Assembly (NCBI RefSeq): GCF_902506145.1
Contig: NZ_LR733548.1
Location: 103,986 to 167,985, forward strand
Reading direction: 5' to 3'
DNA from: Burkholderia sp. 8Y
Lineage (GTDB): Bacteria; Pseudomonadota; Gammaproteobacteria; Burkholderiales; Burkholderiaceae
DNA: 64,000 bases
Shown: piece by piece, positions 26,077 through 35,386 of the stretch
How positions within the stretch are numbered: the stretch's first letter is position 1
Layout of the letters: each line of letters begins with the position of its first letter
Notes under the pieces: generated by a model
The model's input: the letters and a program-made list of their open reading frames with translations, nothing else
Databases searched by the model: none
What the model was told of the DNA's origin: nothing
Program-made: the position numbers and the translations under genes

Positions 26077-26925
26077 ATGAAGCTGCTTCGTTACGGCCCC
26101 AAGGGTCAGGAAAAGCCGGGCCTGCTCGACGCGAACGGTCAGATTCGCGACCTGTCGTCGGTCGTGGGCGACATCGCCGGCGACACGCTGACCGATGAAG
26201 GGCTGGCGAAACTGCGCGCCGTCGATCCGGCGTCGCTGCCCGTTGTCGAGGGCAATCCGCGCATCGGACCGTGCGTCGCGCGCGTCGGCAAGTTCGTCTG
26301 CATCGGGCTGAACTACGCGGACCACGCCGCCGAATCGAATCTGCCGGTGCCGACCGAGCCTGTCATCTTCGGCAAATGGACAAGCGCCATTTGCGGCCCG
26401 AACGACGACGTCGAGATTCCGCGCGATTCGAAAAAGACCGACTGGGAAGTCGAACTGGGCGTCGTGATCGGCAAGGAAGCAAAGTACGTCGATGAAGCCA
26501 CGGCGCTCGCTTACGTCGCGGGCTATTGCGTGATCAACGACGTGTCCGAGCGCGAATGGCAGCTCGAACACGGCACCCAGTGGGACAAGGGCAAGGGCTT
26601 CGACACGTTCGGCCCGATCGGTCCGTGGCTCGTCACGAAGGACGAAGTCGCCGATCCGCAGAAGCTCGACTTGTGGCTCGAAGTGGACGGGCATCGCTAT
26701 CAGAACGGCAACACGAAGACGATGGTCTTCACGGTCGCGCAACTGGTCGCGTATCTGTCGAGGACAATGAGCCTGCAGCCCGGCGATATCATTTCCACGG
26801 GCACGCCGCCGGGCGTCGGCATGGGCGTGAAGCCCAGCGCCGTGTTCCTCAAGGCCGGGCAGACGATGCGTCTCGGCATTCAGGGTCTCGGCGAGCAGCA
26901 GCAGAAGACCGTCGCGGCGAAGTAA
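26077..26925 (+). CDS. Fumarylacetoacetate-hydrolase-family protein, 2,4-diketo-3-deoxy-L-fuconate hydrolase type
   Basis: 282 aa. MKLLRYGPKGQEKPGLLDANG is the typical beginning of FAH-family diketo-acid hydrolases. Metal-binding and core motifs follow: IGLNYADHAAES, EIPRDSKKTDWEVELGVVIGK, GYCVINDVSEREWQ and DIISTGTPPGVG. It would cleave the SDR product to pyruvate and L-lactate, the last step of the non-phosphorylative L-fucose pathway. ATG 26077 is preceded by GAGG; the longer upstream frame overlaps the SDR gene and is not homologous. A hairpin terminator follows. Confidence 0.88.
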   Translation: MKLLRYGPKGQEKPGLLDANGQIRDLSSVVGDIAGDTLTDEGLAKLRAVDPASLPVVEGNPRIGPCVARVGKFVCIGLNYADHAAESNLPVPTEPVIFGKWTSAICGPNDDVEIPRDSKKTDWEVELGVVIGKEAKYVDEATALAYVAGYCVINDVSEREWQLEHGTQWDKGKGFDTFGPIGPWLVTKDEVADPQKLDLWLEVDGHRYQNGNTKTMVFTVAQLVAYLSRTMSLQPGDIISTGTPPGVGMGVKPSAVFLKAGQTMRLGIQGLGEQQQKTVAAK

Positions 26926-26943
26926 AATCCGCGCGCCAAAAGA

Positions 26944-26975
26944 GAAACCTCGCCGCGGCGAGGTTTCTTGCTTTT
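26944..26975. terminator. Terminator after the fucose-type operon
   Basis: An 11-bp stem GAAACCTCGCC/GGCGAGGTTTC is followed by a T-rich stretch; A-rich sequence on the other side lets it serve the convergent thioesterase gene too. Confidence 0.8.
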
Positions 26976-26991
26976 GGAAGGATTAATGCAG

Positions 26992-27429
26992 TTACGCGTC
27001 GTAGAGGGCTTCGGCCGCGCTGTCGCCGATGCGCGTGATCGTGCCTTGCGCGACCGCGACGAGCCGCTCGGTATTGCCGTCGGTGACGAAGACATCGCAT
27101 TGGCAGGTCGCCTGCGTCATGCCCGCATGAACCACGCGCGCCCGCGCCATCAGCGTCCCCGTCACCGCCGGGCGCAGATGATTGATCTTGAATTCGCCCG
27201 TGACGACCTTCGGACCCAGCCTCAGCGCGCCCGCAAAGGTGAGCGCATTGTCCACCAGATAACTCACCACGCCGCCATGCACGAAGCCGTGTTGCTGCCT
27301 CAATTCGTCGCGGATCGGCAGACACAGCGTGAGACTCGCTGAATCGACCTGCATCAGCTTGGTTCCAAGCATCGCGCTGAACGGCTGCGCGTTCAGTGCA
27401 CCGCGTGCGATATCGACAATTTCGGCCAT
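26992..27429 (-). CDS. PaaI-family hot-dog thioesterase
   Basis: 145 aa. The hot-dog fold motif HGGVVSYLVDNALTFAG contains the His-Gly-Gly and catalytic Asp region of PaaI/YigI-type acyl-CoA thioesterases; GEFKINHLRPAVTGTL is the following core strand. ATG 27429 is preceded by AAGGAGTG, a good ribosome-binding site; the upstream extension in the same frame is not homologous. Substrate unknown; possibly phenylacetyl- or medium-chain acyl-CoA. Confidence 0.85.
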   Translation of the reverse strand: MAEIVDIARGALNAQPFSAMLGTKLMQVDSASLTLCLPIRDELRQQHGFVHGGVVSYLVDNALTFAGALRLGPKVVTGEFKINHLRPAVTGTLMARARVVHAGMTQATCQCDVFVTDGNTERLVAVAQGTITRIGDSAAEALYDA

Positions 27430-27694
27430 TCGGACACTCCTTGGTGGGTTCGGCGCCGTCCTGCAAAGACAATAGATAGCGTTCGCGCGCTTCGCAAGGA
27501 AGTTCGGCAAAAATCGTGCAATGGCGCGTTTCGGTGCGTCACGCCGATCGCCGCGAGCGGCAACACCCGCGCGCCCGGCGCCGATTCCGCATGGGACGCT
27601 CGCCGGCAAACGATTCAAGCTTGTCGCGCTGCCTGCCGTAAACCCGCACTGTCGCCGTCATGGAACGGTCAATTCGTCAGTACGGGTGGAAGTG

Positions 27695-29236
27695 ATGTTT
27701 GGAAAAATCAAGGTTGCATCGGGCTTGCTTGCGGTACTCGTCGTGTTCTGTGTCTTTCAGCTCGTGACCGAAGGGCTTGGGTTCTGGTCCCTCTCGACGA
27801 CGCATGACGATGTCAATAACCTCTCGAATATCGCGCTCAAACAGGTCAACGCCGTCAACAAGACGACGCAGCATCTGATGGACGCGCGCATCAACCTGTC
27901 GCGCGCCGGCACGCGCATGGTCCGTGGCGGCACGGAGCCGGTCGAGATTGTGCAGCACGCGCGCGAACAGCTCGCGAGCGCCGAGAAATCCTTCGGCGCC
28001 TTCATGAACGCCCCGAAGACCGGCGATGAAAACGTCGCGCGCATGAACGCGCTCCAGGCCAAGTACGCGGATTACGCGAAGGCGCTTTCGGAGTTGGTGC
28101 AGTATCTCGACGCCGGCAACATTCAGGCGTTTCTCGACCAGCCGACGCAAGGCTTTCAGGACCGCTATCTCGCGGAACAGCAGAAGTTCGTCGATTTCGG
28201 CAACGCGGCGAGCAACGCCTATCTCGATTCCATCGATACGCGCTACGCGCTGTTCCGCGCGGTCGGCATCGTGATCGCCGTCGCGCTGATCGCGGGCATC
28301 GTGCTCGTGCATTTCGCGCTGCGTAGGGGCGTCATCGCACCGCTGGAAGAAGCCGGCCGCCACTTCGAGCGCATCGCGCAAGGGCGTCTCGATGAGCGCA
28401 TCGCGGATCGCGGCACCAACGAGATCGGCCGTCTCTTCGCCGGTCTCGCCACGATGCAGGCGAGCGTCGCCAACACCGTCAAGACCGTGCGCGAAACGTC
28501 GGATTCGATCAACTTCGGCGCGGACGAAATCGCGAGCGGCAACGCGGACTTGTCGGCGCGTACCGAGAATCAGGCGGCGTCGCTGGAAGAAACCGCATCG
28601 AGCATGGAAGAGTTGACGGCCACCGTGCGCCAGAACGCCGAGCACGCGCGCGAAGCCAACACGCTCGCGGGCGAAGCACTCGAAGCGACTTCGCGCGGTT
28701 CGGGCGTCGTCGACGACGTCGTCGAGAAGATGCGCGTGATCGCGCAGAGTTCGGACAAGATCGCGGAGATCATCTCGGTCATCGACGGCATCGCGTTCCA
28801 GACCAACATTCTCGCGCTGAATGCGGCGGTCGAAGCGGCGCGCGCGGGCGAGCAGGGCCGCGGCTTCGCGGTCGTGGCGGGCGAAGTGCGCGGACTCGCG
28901 CAGCGTTCGGCGCAATCGGCGAAGGAAATCAAGGAACTGATCGGCGAATCCGTCGCGCAGGTCAGCGACGGTTCGGAACTGGTCGAGCGCGCCGGCTCCG
29001 CGATGCGCGAAGTGTCCACGTCGATTTCGCGCGTCACGCAGATGATGGCGGAGATCAGCGCGTCGTCGCTGGAGCAGAGCATCGGCATCGAGCAGGTGAA
29101 TCAGGCGGTCACGCAGATGGACGAGATGACGCAGCAGAACGCGGCGCTCGTCGAGCAGGCGGCCGCCGCCGCCTCTTCGCTGCATGAACAGACGCGGCAG
29201 TTGAAGCAGGCGGTTTCGGTCTTCCAGATCGCCTAA
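27695..29236 (+). CDS. Methyl-accepting chemotaxis protein
   Basis: 513 aa with Tar-like architecture: first membrane helix about residues 6-28, a periplasmic four-helix bundle sensor (about 35-188, TarH/4HB type), second helix about 189-212 (AVGIVIAVALIAGIVLVHFAL), HAMP, and the cytoplasmic signalling hairpin with the conserved tip EIISVIDGIAFQTNILALNAAVEAARAGEQGRGFAVVA. ENQAASLEETASSMEELTATV is the usual methylation-helix start. Start 27695 was chosen over an upstream Arg/Pro-rich extension. No CheR-docking pentapeptide is seen at the C-terminus. Ligand unknown. It converges on the epimerase gene with a 4-base overlap. Confidence 0.9.
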   Translation: MFGKIKVASGLLAVLVVFCVFQLVTEGLGFWSLSTTHDDVNNLSNIALKQVNAVNKTTQHLMDARINLSRAGTRMVRGGTEPVEIVQHAREQLASAEKSFGAFMNAPKTGDENVARMNALQAKYADYAKALSELVQYLDAGNIQAFLDQPTQGFQDRYLAEQQKFVDFGNAASNAYLDSIDTRYALFRAVGIVIAVALIAGIVLVHFALRRGVIAPLEEAGRHFERIAQGRLDERIADRGTNEIGRLFAGLATMQASVANTVKTVRETSDSINFGADEIASGNADLSARTENQAASLEETASSMEELTATVRQNAEHAREANTLAGEALEATSRGSGVVDDVVEKMRVIAQSSDKIAEIISVIDGIAFQTNILALNAAVEAARAGEQGRGFAVVAGEVRGLAQRSAQSAKEIKELIGESVAQVSDGSELVERAGSAMREVSTSISRVTQMMAEISASSLEQSIGIEQVNQAVTQMDEMTQQNAALVEQAAAAASSLHEQTRQLKQAVSVFQIA

Positions 29237-30345
29237 GCAGGCAGCGACGCGTGCGCCGTGGCAAGGTGATACGGCGTCGTGGACGGCATGTCCGCCCGGC
29301 TGATGCTGCCATCGGCCGAGCGGCATTCGACCCATCCGCGCGCGTGCAGGAAGCGCGCGGCGTAGCGGTCGATCTGTTCGCCCAGCGCATCGCCGCGCGT
29401 GGCGAGCGCGCGCAAATATTCGGTCTGCGCCCAGATGCGCTGCGTGCCGTCGATCACGCGGCCCGTTTCATCGAGCGCGGCGAACACGCCGCCCGTTTCC
29501 GCTTCGATGCCGTGCTTCTGCGCGAAGTCGAACGCGCGTTCCAGCCGCTCATCGAGCGCGACGGCCTTGAACGCGGCATGACTGCTGCCGTTGACCAGAA
29601 AATACCATTCGAACTGATGCCCCGGCTCGAGCCGATTATTTGCCGCGCCGATCGGCAATTCGGCGATGCAGCCGGTCTGCTCGTGCACGAAAGTGCGCGC
29701 GATCGATTCGGCGAGTGTCGCGAGCCGTGCGTCGTAGGCGGCATCGCCCGTTGCTTCGCGGGCGGCGAGCCACGCTTCGGTCAGATGCATCAGCGGATTC
29801 TGCAGCGGCCCTTCGAGCGTCGCGGCGAAGTCTTCCGCCACGACCGCATTCAGCACATCTCCGGCATTCGGGAAACGCGCTTCGATGAGTTTCGCCGTTT
29901 CATCCAGCACGGCAAATGCGCGCGCCGAGCCGCTCTTGCGAGCGTAGTGCGCGCACGCGAACACCACGAACGCGTGCGTGTACAGATCCTTTTGCCGCTC
30001 CAGCGGCGCGCCGTTCGCATCCACGCTATAGAACCAACCGCCGTTGCGCGTGTCGTGAAAGTAATGCTGCAAGGAATCGAACAAGGTCGCGGCGTGGTCG
30101 AGATCGCCTGCATCGGCGAAGACGAACAACTGGCGCGCGCACGCCATCGCGCGATAACGCTTGGGCGGCAGCGGCGCGTGGTCGTCCGGGCCGACCGCTT
30201 CGAACGGCAAACGCAGCGCCGCGTTGAAGCCGGGGCCGCGCCAGATCGGCAGCACGGCGTTCGCGTAATGCGCGCGCAGCGCCGCGCCGGATTGGGGATG
30301 CGCGAATCGCGTCGACGGTGCGCCGGGCGTGGTTTGATCTTGCAT
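29233..30345 (-). CDS. AGE-family epimerase/isomerase
   Basis: 370 aa (alpha/alpha)6-barrel protein of the N-acylglucosamine 2-epimerase family. RNGGWFYSVDANGAP, LYTHAFVVFACAHYA, NPLMHLTEAWLAA, PGHQFEWYFLV and RIWAQTEYLRAL carry the conserved aromatic and His residues of the family. In bacteria these enzymes include D-mannose, cellobiose and sulfoquinovose isomerases/epimerases; the substrate here cannot be assigned. Start 30345 (MQDQTTPGAP) is preferred. Divergent from the MgtC-like gene. Confidence 0.85.
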   Translation of the reverse strand: MQDQTTPGAPSTRFAHPQSGAALRAHYANAVLPIWRGPGFNAALRLPFEAVGPDDHAPLPPKRYRAMACARQLFVFADAGDLDHAATLFDSLQHYFHDTRNGGWFYSVDANGAPLERQKDLYTHAFVVFACAHYARKSGSARAFAVLDETAKLIEARFPNAGDVLNAVVAEDFAATLEGPLQNPLMHLTEAWLAAREATGDAAYDARLATLAESIARTFVHEQTGCIAELPIGAANNRLEPGHQFEWYFLVNGSSHAAFKAVALDERLERAFDFAQKHGIEAETGGVFAALDETGRVIDGTQRIWAQTEYLRALATRGDALGEQIDRYAARFLHARGWVECRSADGSISRADMPSTTPYHLATAHASLPA

Positions 30346-30450
30346 ACGACAGTCTTTAGAAGTGTTCCGAGAGGCGCTACGGCGTAGCCTGGCAAGCATA
30401 ACAAACGGCGTTCGTTGCGCCACCCGCCGGCATCACGAGGAGAGAAAAAC

Positions 30451-31134
30451 ATGCTGAATAACGTCGAACTTGTTTCGCGGCTCGTCATGGCAGCGGCGCT
30501 CGGCAGCGTGATTGGCTTCGAGCGCGAGCGGCTCTCGTGGGCCGCCGGGCTGCGCACGCACATGCTCGTGTGCGTCGGCTCCGCGCTGATCATGATCGTG
30601 TCGGCGTTCGGTTTCGCCGGTGCGCTCAACGCCGAGCACGTGGTGCTCGATCCGTCGCGCGTGGCGGCGCAGGTCGTATCGGGCATCGGCTTTCTCGGCG
30701 CGGGATCGATCCTGCTGCGCGGTGAAATCGTCCGCGGCCTGACGACGGCGGCGAGCCTGTGGTCCGTCGCGGCGATCGGGCTCGCGGTCGGCGGCGGCCT
30801 GTACACGGCGTCGATCGCCGCGACCGTGATCATCCTCATCATTCTGGCCGGGCTCAAGCCGCTCGAACGACGCTTCATCTCGGCGAAGCAGCGCAGACAA
30901 TTGACGATGCTGGTCGATCGCGGTTCGCTCTCCTTTCATGCGCTGCACGAGGCGCTCGGGCCGGGGAGCGCGCGCGTGAAGCAGTTCGTCGTACAGCCAA
31001 GCGAGGAATCGCCCGATTCGGACGAGGTGCAGGTCGAGTTGTCGCGCGTGTCGGAGCAGGAGTATCGGTCGATTTGCGCGCGCTTGCGGCAACTCGGCGT
31101 CGTTCGCGAGTTCCGCGAAGACGACATCGGTTGA
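30451..31134 (+). CDS. MgtC/SapB-family membrane protein
   Basis: 227 aa. The N-terminal 145 residues hold five hydrophobic segments with the MgtC signature GSVIGFERERLSWAAGLRTHMLVCVGSALIM and the central GIGFLGAGSILLRG and VRGLTTAASLWSVAAIGLAVG. A soluble ACT-like C-terminal domain follows, as in the longer members. MgtC proteins are linked to low-Mg growth, intracellular survival and modulation of ATP synthase. GAGGAG precedes ATG 30451. Confidence 0.9.
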   Translation: MLNNVELVSRLVMAAALGSVIGFERERLSWAAGLRTHMLVCVGSALIMIVSAFGFAGALNAEHVVLDPSRVAAQVVSGIGFLGAGSILLRGEIVRGLTTAASLWSVAAIGLAVGGGLYTASIAATVIILIILAGLKPLERRFISAKQRRQLTMLVDRGSLSFHALHEALGPGSARVKQFVVQPSEESPDSDEVQVELSRVSEQEYRSICARLRQLGVVREFREDDIG

Positions 31135-31268
31135 AACATCGCGCAAAGCCGCTGGAGAAGGCGCGCAGCCGTGCGACAATGCGGCCTCGAAATTTATTGC
31201 CGGACCGCACGGGCGCGCTGCGCGCCAGCAGTCCCGGCCGCAGTCTTTCGACCCGCAGCTTTCGACCT

Positions 31269-31835
31269 ATGCCAGATTCCGCTGTACCCCGAAATTCTGA
31301 CGCCTCACCGGACGATACCGCTCCTTCCGCAAAAGCCAGCCGCCGGAGTCCTGCGCGCACCGCGCAGCGCGTCGCCCAGTTGCGCGATGCGATCCGCCCC
31401 GGCGAAACGCTCGATCTCTTCGCCGAGGACGCCGAACGCGCCACGCAGCAGGCGATGAACACCGATATCCGTCAGGGCACCTTCGAAGGCTTCGAATTGC
31501 CGGAGGTGTTTCTGGCGGCGGTGGAATCGTCGGCGAGGCGACGCAGCGCGCGCACGGCGGTTCCCGACCAAGAGCGGTCGACAACGCCGATGCAGGGCGA
31601 CCTGATCGCGGAAGCGCCCGATTCGGCCGACGAAAGCCCGAAGTTTTTCTCTGCCGCGACGCGCGTCCATGCGCCCGGCTCTGGTCCGCGCGAGCGATGC
31701 CGCGCCGCGACCGCGTCTCGCGCGTTTCCGTCACTCGCGATCATCCTCGGCGCGATGCTGATGACGTTCGCCGTGAGCATCGCCCTGCCGGCATCCGGGG
31801 ACACCGCGCCCGCCGACGTCTTCAGCGCGCGATAG
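31269..31835 (+). CDS. Hypothetical protein with C-terminal membrane anchor
   Basis: 188 aa, not recognised. Most of the chain is charged and probably disordered (ARTAQRVAQLRDAIRPGETLDLFAEDAERATQQAM being the most structured part); the last 35 residues contain a single hydrophobic helix, SLAIILGAMLMTFAVSIAL, so it may be tail-anchored. ATG 31269 was chosen because the upstream part of the frame runs into the previous gene in another phase. The ribosome-binding site is weak. Confidence 0.5.
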   Translation: MPDSAVPRNSDASPDDTAPSAKASRRSPARTAQRVAQLRDAIRPGETLDLFAEDAERATQQAMNTDIRQGTFEGFELPEVFLAAVESSARRRSARTAVPDQERSTTPMQGDLIAEAPDSADESPKFFSAATRVHAPGSGPRERCRAATASRAFPSLAIILGAMLMTFAVSIALPASGDTAPADVFSAR

Positions 31836-32048
31836 CCGCTTGCGGCGACTTGTCGCGCCGTCGACCGAATGCGCTGGCTGCGGCCCGCTCCGTCCCGCCC
31901 CTTATTTCTAACCGGTCAAAATCGCGCGTTGTGTAGAAAAACTACCACATTTTTACGAGAGAAATGCTGCATTGCACTAGGAATCGGTGCGGGCAAACCC
32001 TATAATCATTGCTAAGGGAAAACCCTCAATCACTAACCGGAGCCTGAC

Positions 32049-32201
32049 ATGAGCTACCTCTTCGCACTGCTGCAAAAGGCCGCATCGCTGTTTGAATCGC
32101 CGCACCTTCCGATGGATAAAGACTACTCGTATCAAGCGCGTTTCCGCGAATCCGAGCGCCAACGCAAGGCACGCGGCACGGCTTTCGGCATTCATCTGTA
32201 A
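32049..32201 (+). CDS. Small conserved-looking protein, 50 aa
   Basis: Encodes MSYLFALLQKAASLFESPHL, then PMDKDYSYQARFRESER, then a basic tail ending GTAFGIHL. An amphipathic or hydrophobic N-terminal helix is followed by a charged region, reminiscent of the very small proteins of unknown function common in Burkholderia. GGAG sits 8 bases upstream of the ATG, and a TATAAT box lies at 32001-32006. The clean start signals and promoter element make this more than a chance frame. Confidence 0.6.
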   Translation: MSYLFALLQKAASLFESPHLPMDKDYSYQARFRESERQRKARGTAFGIHL

Positions 32202-32432
32202 TGCGCGGCTAAAGGCGGCGCGGGACACACCATTACAAGCAAGATGCGACGGCAAGCGCCGTACACCCGCCCGCCAGTTTTTAGTCCTTGTAGTTTTTCT
32301 AGCAGTTCACCCCCGCGCTTCAGAGCGCGCGACGCAGCATCCTTCCCTGCCCGTTCTCCCGCGCCCGTCGTCCGACGAGCCGCCGCGGTATCCTTTCGCT
32401 CTCACGAACCCTTGCGCATAGCGCGGCCCCAC

Positions 32433-33050
32433 ATGAGCGGCGATGTCCACTTCTACGACCCGAGCGAAGGCCACGGCCTGCCGCATGACCCCTTCAAGGC
32501 GATCGTCGCGCCGCGCGTCATCGGCTGGATCTCCAGTCGCACCGCCGACGGCGGCGTGAATCTGGCGCCGTACAGCTTCTTTGGCGCATTCGCGTCGTTC
32601 CCGTACGTGATCGGCTTTTCGAGCGAAGGCCGCAAGGACAGCATCGGCAACATCGAGGCAACCGGCGAATTCGTCTGGAACATGTCGACGCGGCCGCTCG
32701 CCGAGCGCATGAACCGCACGTCCGCGCCGGTGGCGCCGGAAATCGACGAGTTCGAGCTCGCCGGGCTGAGGAAGGCGCCGGGCCGCAATGTCGACGTGCC
32801 CCACGTGGCCGAGTCTCCGGCGGCGCTCGAATGCCGGCTGCTCCAGGTCGTCCGCCTGCACGATCTCGCCGGCCAGCCGATGAACAACTGGCTCGCGCTC
32901 GGCCAGGTGGTCGGCGTGCATATCCGCAGCGAGTTTCTGAAAGACGGTCTGTTCGATACAGCCGCCGCGCGTCCGATCATGCGTGCGGGTTATCGCGCCG
33001 ACTACGCCGAAATCGGCGAAATGTTCCAGATGGTCCGCCCGAGCGCCTGA
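32433..33050 (+). CDS. Flavin reductase-like FMN-binding protein
   Basis: 205 aa split-barrel flavoprotein. PRVIGWISSRTADGGVNLAPYSFFGAF and the later FSSEGRKDSIGNIEATGEFVWNM are the flavin-binding core of the flavin reductase-like (FMN-binding) family; LALGQVVGVHI is the later strand. These proteins supply reduced flavin to monooxygenases or act as redox proteins. ATG 32433 gives MSGDVHFYDPSEGHG, a typical start; the longer upstream frame is rejected. Confidence 0.85.
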   Translation: MSGDVHFYDPSEGHGLPHDPFKAIVAPRVIGWISSRTADGGVNLAPYSFFGAFASFPYVIGFSSEGRKDSIGNIEATGEFVWNMSTRPLAERMNRTSAPVAPEIDEFELAGLRKAPGRNVDVPHVAESPAALECRLLQVVRLHDLAGQPMNNWLALGQVVGVHIRSEFLKDGLFDTAAARPIMRAGYRADYAEIGEMFQMVRPSA

Positions 33051-33305
33051 GCCGAGCGGCAAAAGCATCGGCTTCGCGCCGCGACTTGTCGCGGCGCGAC
33101 ACCGCTCCACCCTTCCGCGCTGCGCCCCCTTCCTCCGCAAACCCTTGTCCCGTAAGGGCGCGCGGGCGCTTGCCGTCAAAGCGCGACAAGTCGGTGTCGT
33201 ATTTCCACATGTGATTGTCGCAAATAGTCGGCTCACGGCACTTTTTTCTGGCAACTATGTATGCAGAGCGCGGAAGCGCGTCCGCCACGGTTCTGGAGAA
33301 TGTCG

Positions 33306-34484
33306 ATGGATTCCCCCAAGGTAGTGGTCGAAGGGCTGTGCAAAGTGTTCGGCGGCAATCCGAAACAGGCGATCGACCTGCTCGCCGCCGGCGCGTCGAA
33401 GGAAGAAGTCTTCGCGCGTACCGGACAGATCGTCGGCGTACACAACGTCTCGTTCGATGTCAGGGAAGGCGAAATTTTCGTGCTGATGGGCCTGTCCGGC
33501 TCCGGCAAGTCCACGCTGATTCGTCTTATCAACCGGCTCGTCGATCCGACCGCCGGGAAAGTGCTGATCGACGGGCGCGATGTGGCCGCCGTGCCGCGCT
33601 CGGAACTGACGGCGCTGCGCCGCCGCGACATGAGCATGGTGTTTCAGTCGTTCGCGCTGATGCCGCAACGCACGGTGTTATCCAATGCCGCATTCGGGCT
33701 GGAAGTGGCGGGCATCGGGCGCAAGGAACGCGAGGCGCGCGCCATGACCGTGCTCGAACAAGTGGGCCTCGCGCCGTTCGCGCAGAAACTGCCGTCGCAG
33801 TTGTCGGGCGGCATGCAGCAGCGCGTGGGCCTCGCGCGGGCGCTTGCCGTCAATCCTTCCCTGATGATCATGGACGAAGCGTTCTCCGCGCTCGATCCGC
33901 TCAAGCGCAAGGAAATGCAGAACGTGCTGCTCGATCTTCAGCGCGAGCAGCGCCGAACGATTCTCTTCGTGTCGCACGATCTCGAAGAAGCCATGCGCAT
34001 CGGCACGCGCATCGCGATCATGGAAGGCGGGCGCGTCGTGCAGATCGGCACGCCGCAGGAAATCATCACGAATCCCGCCGACGACTACGTGCAGGCGTTT
34101 TTCGAAGGCATCGACACGAGCCGTTACCTCACGGCCGGCGATCTCATGCAGACCGACGCCGTGCCGGTCATGAAGCATTCGCCGCAGATCGACGCGTCCA
34201 GCGTCGCGCAAACGCTCAACGGCAGCGCGGAATACGCGTTCGTGCTGGATGCGCAGCGCCGCATTCGCGGTTTTGTCGGGCGGGACGCGAGCGGCAACGC
34301 CGTGCCGCAGATCCATCATGTCGAGTGCATTCAGCGCAGCATGACGCTCGACGACGTCGTGAACCGCGTGGTGGCGAGTCCTGCGCCACTGCCTGTCGTC
34401 GATGCAGACGGTTCGTACTGTGGTTCGGTCAACAAGACGAACGTGCTCCAGGTCTTAACGCGCCATCGAGGTTCCCATGTCTGA
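33306..34484 (+). CDS. proV: Glycine betaine/proline ABC transporter ATP-binding protein
   Basis: 392 aa. It has the ProV-type N-terminus with the Gly-rich insertion (LLAAGASKEEVFARTGQIVGVHNVSF), Walker A GLSGSGKST, Q-loop MVFQSFALMPQRTV, signature LSGGMQQR, Walker B LMIMDEAF and the switch His in VSHDLEEA. The C-terminal 120 residues form a CBS-domain region, which in OpuA/ProV senses ionic strength. ATG 33306 lies 7 bases after GGAG; the ATG at 33300 is too close to it. It overlaps proW by 8 bases. No substrate-binding protein gene (proX) is adjacent. Confidence 0.93.
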   Translation: MDSPKVVVEGLCKVFGGNPKQAIDLLAAGASKEEVFARTGQIVGVHNVSFDVREGEIFVLMGLSGSGKSTLIRLINRLVDPTAGKVLIDGRDVAAVPRSELTALRRRDMSMVFQSFALMPQRTVLSNAAFGLEVAGIGRKEREARAMTVLEQVGLAPFAQKLPSQLSGGMQQRVGLARALAVNPSLMIMDEAFSALDPLKRKEMQNVLLDLQREQRRTILFVSHDLEEAMRIGTRIAIMEGGRVVQIGTPQEIITNPADDYVQAFFEGIDTSRYLTAGDLMQTDAVPVMKHSPQIDASSVAQTLNGSAEYAFVLDAQRRIRGFVGRDASGNAVPQIHHVECIQRSMTLDDVVNRVVASPAPLPVVDADGSYCGSVNKTNVLQVLTRHRGSHV

Positions 34485-35379
34485 AATCATTCCGCTCGGT
34501 AGCTGGGTCGATCACGGCGTCCACTATCTGCTCGACCACGACGCCAAAACGTTCGACTCCATCGGCAAGGTCATCGAGAGTTTCGCGGCGCTCATCGAAC
34601 ACAGCCTGCAGGCCGTTCCCATGTGGGCGCTCATGGCGATTTTCGTGGGCATCGGCCTGTGGCGCGTCGGCTGGCGCTTCGCGGCCTTCACGCTGCTCTC
34701 GCTGCTGCTCGTCTATGCGACGGGCTTCTGGGATCAGATGGTCATCACGCTAGGTCTTACGTTGTCCTCAACGTTTATCAGCTTGCTGCTGGGCGTGCCG
34801 CTCGGCATCTGGACGGCGAAGAGCAAGGTGGTCGAAATGGTCGTGCGTCCCGTGCTCGACCTGATGCAGACCATGCCGGCCTTCGTGTATCTGATTCCTG
34901 CCGCCATGCTGTTCGGCCTGGGCCGCGTGCCCGGCATTCTTTCGACCGTGATCTTCGCGATGCCGCCCGCGGTGCGTCTCACGTCGCTCGGCATCAAGCA
35001 CGTGAATCGCGAGATCGTGGAAGCGGGGCAGGCATTCGGCTGCACGTCGTGGCAACTGCTGTACAAAGTGCAGATTCCGAACGCGCTGCCGTCCATCATG
35101 ACCGGCGTGAATCAGACCATCATGATGGCGCTGTCGATGGTCATCATCGCGTCGATGGTCGGCGCGGGCGGCCTCGGCAACGACGTGCTTGCGAGCATTC
35201 AGCGGCTCGATATCGGCCTGGGCTTCGAAAGCGGCTTGTCGGTGGTGTTGCTCGCGATCATTCTGGATCGCATCACGGAGAGCTTCGGACGTTCGCCGGG
35301 CATGGCGCGCGCACCGCTCTTGTCCGGCTTGAAGTCGGTGATGCGGGTGCGCCGCGAGCCGGCCGCGCAACAAGGCTGA
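34477..35379 (+). CDS. proW: Glycine betaine/proline ABC transporter permease
   Basis: 300 aa with about six membrane helices and the binding-protein-dependent permease EAA loop (EAGQAFGCTSWQLLYKVQIPNALPSIMTGVNQ), which contacts ProV. LDLMQTMPAFVYLIPAAMLFGLGRVPG is characteristic of ProW/OpuAB. Its start overlaps the end of proV. The regulator gene follows after only 7 bases, so all three are probably one operon. Confidence 0.92.
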   Translation: MSEIIPLGSWVDHGVHYLLDHDAKTFDSIGKVIESFAALIEHSLQAVPMWALMAIFVGIGLWRVGWRFAAFTLLSLLLVYATGFWDQMVITLGLTLSSTFISLLLGVPLGIWTAKSKVVEMVVRPVLDLMQTMPAFVYLIPAAMLFGLGRVPGILSTVIFAMPPAVRLTSLGIKHVNREIVEAGQAFGCTSWQLLYKVQIPNALPSIMTGVNQTIMMALSMVIIASMVGAGGLGNDVLASIQRLDIGLGFESGLSVVLLAIILDRITESFGRSPGMARAPLLSGLKSVMRVRREPAAQQG

Positions 35380-35386
35380 TGCGCCC

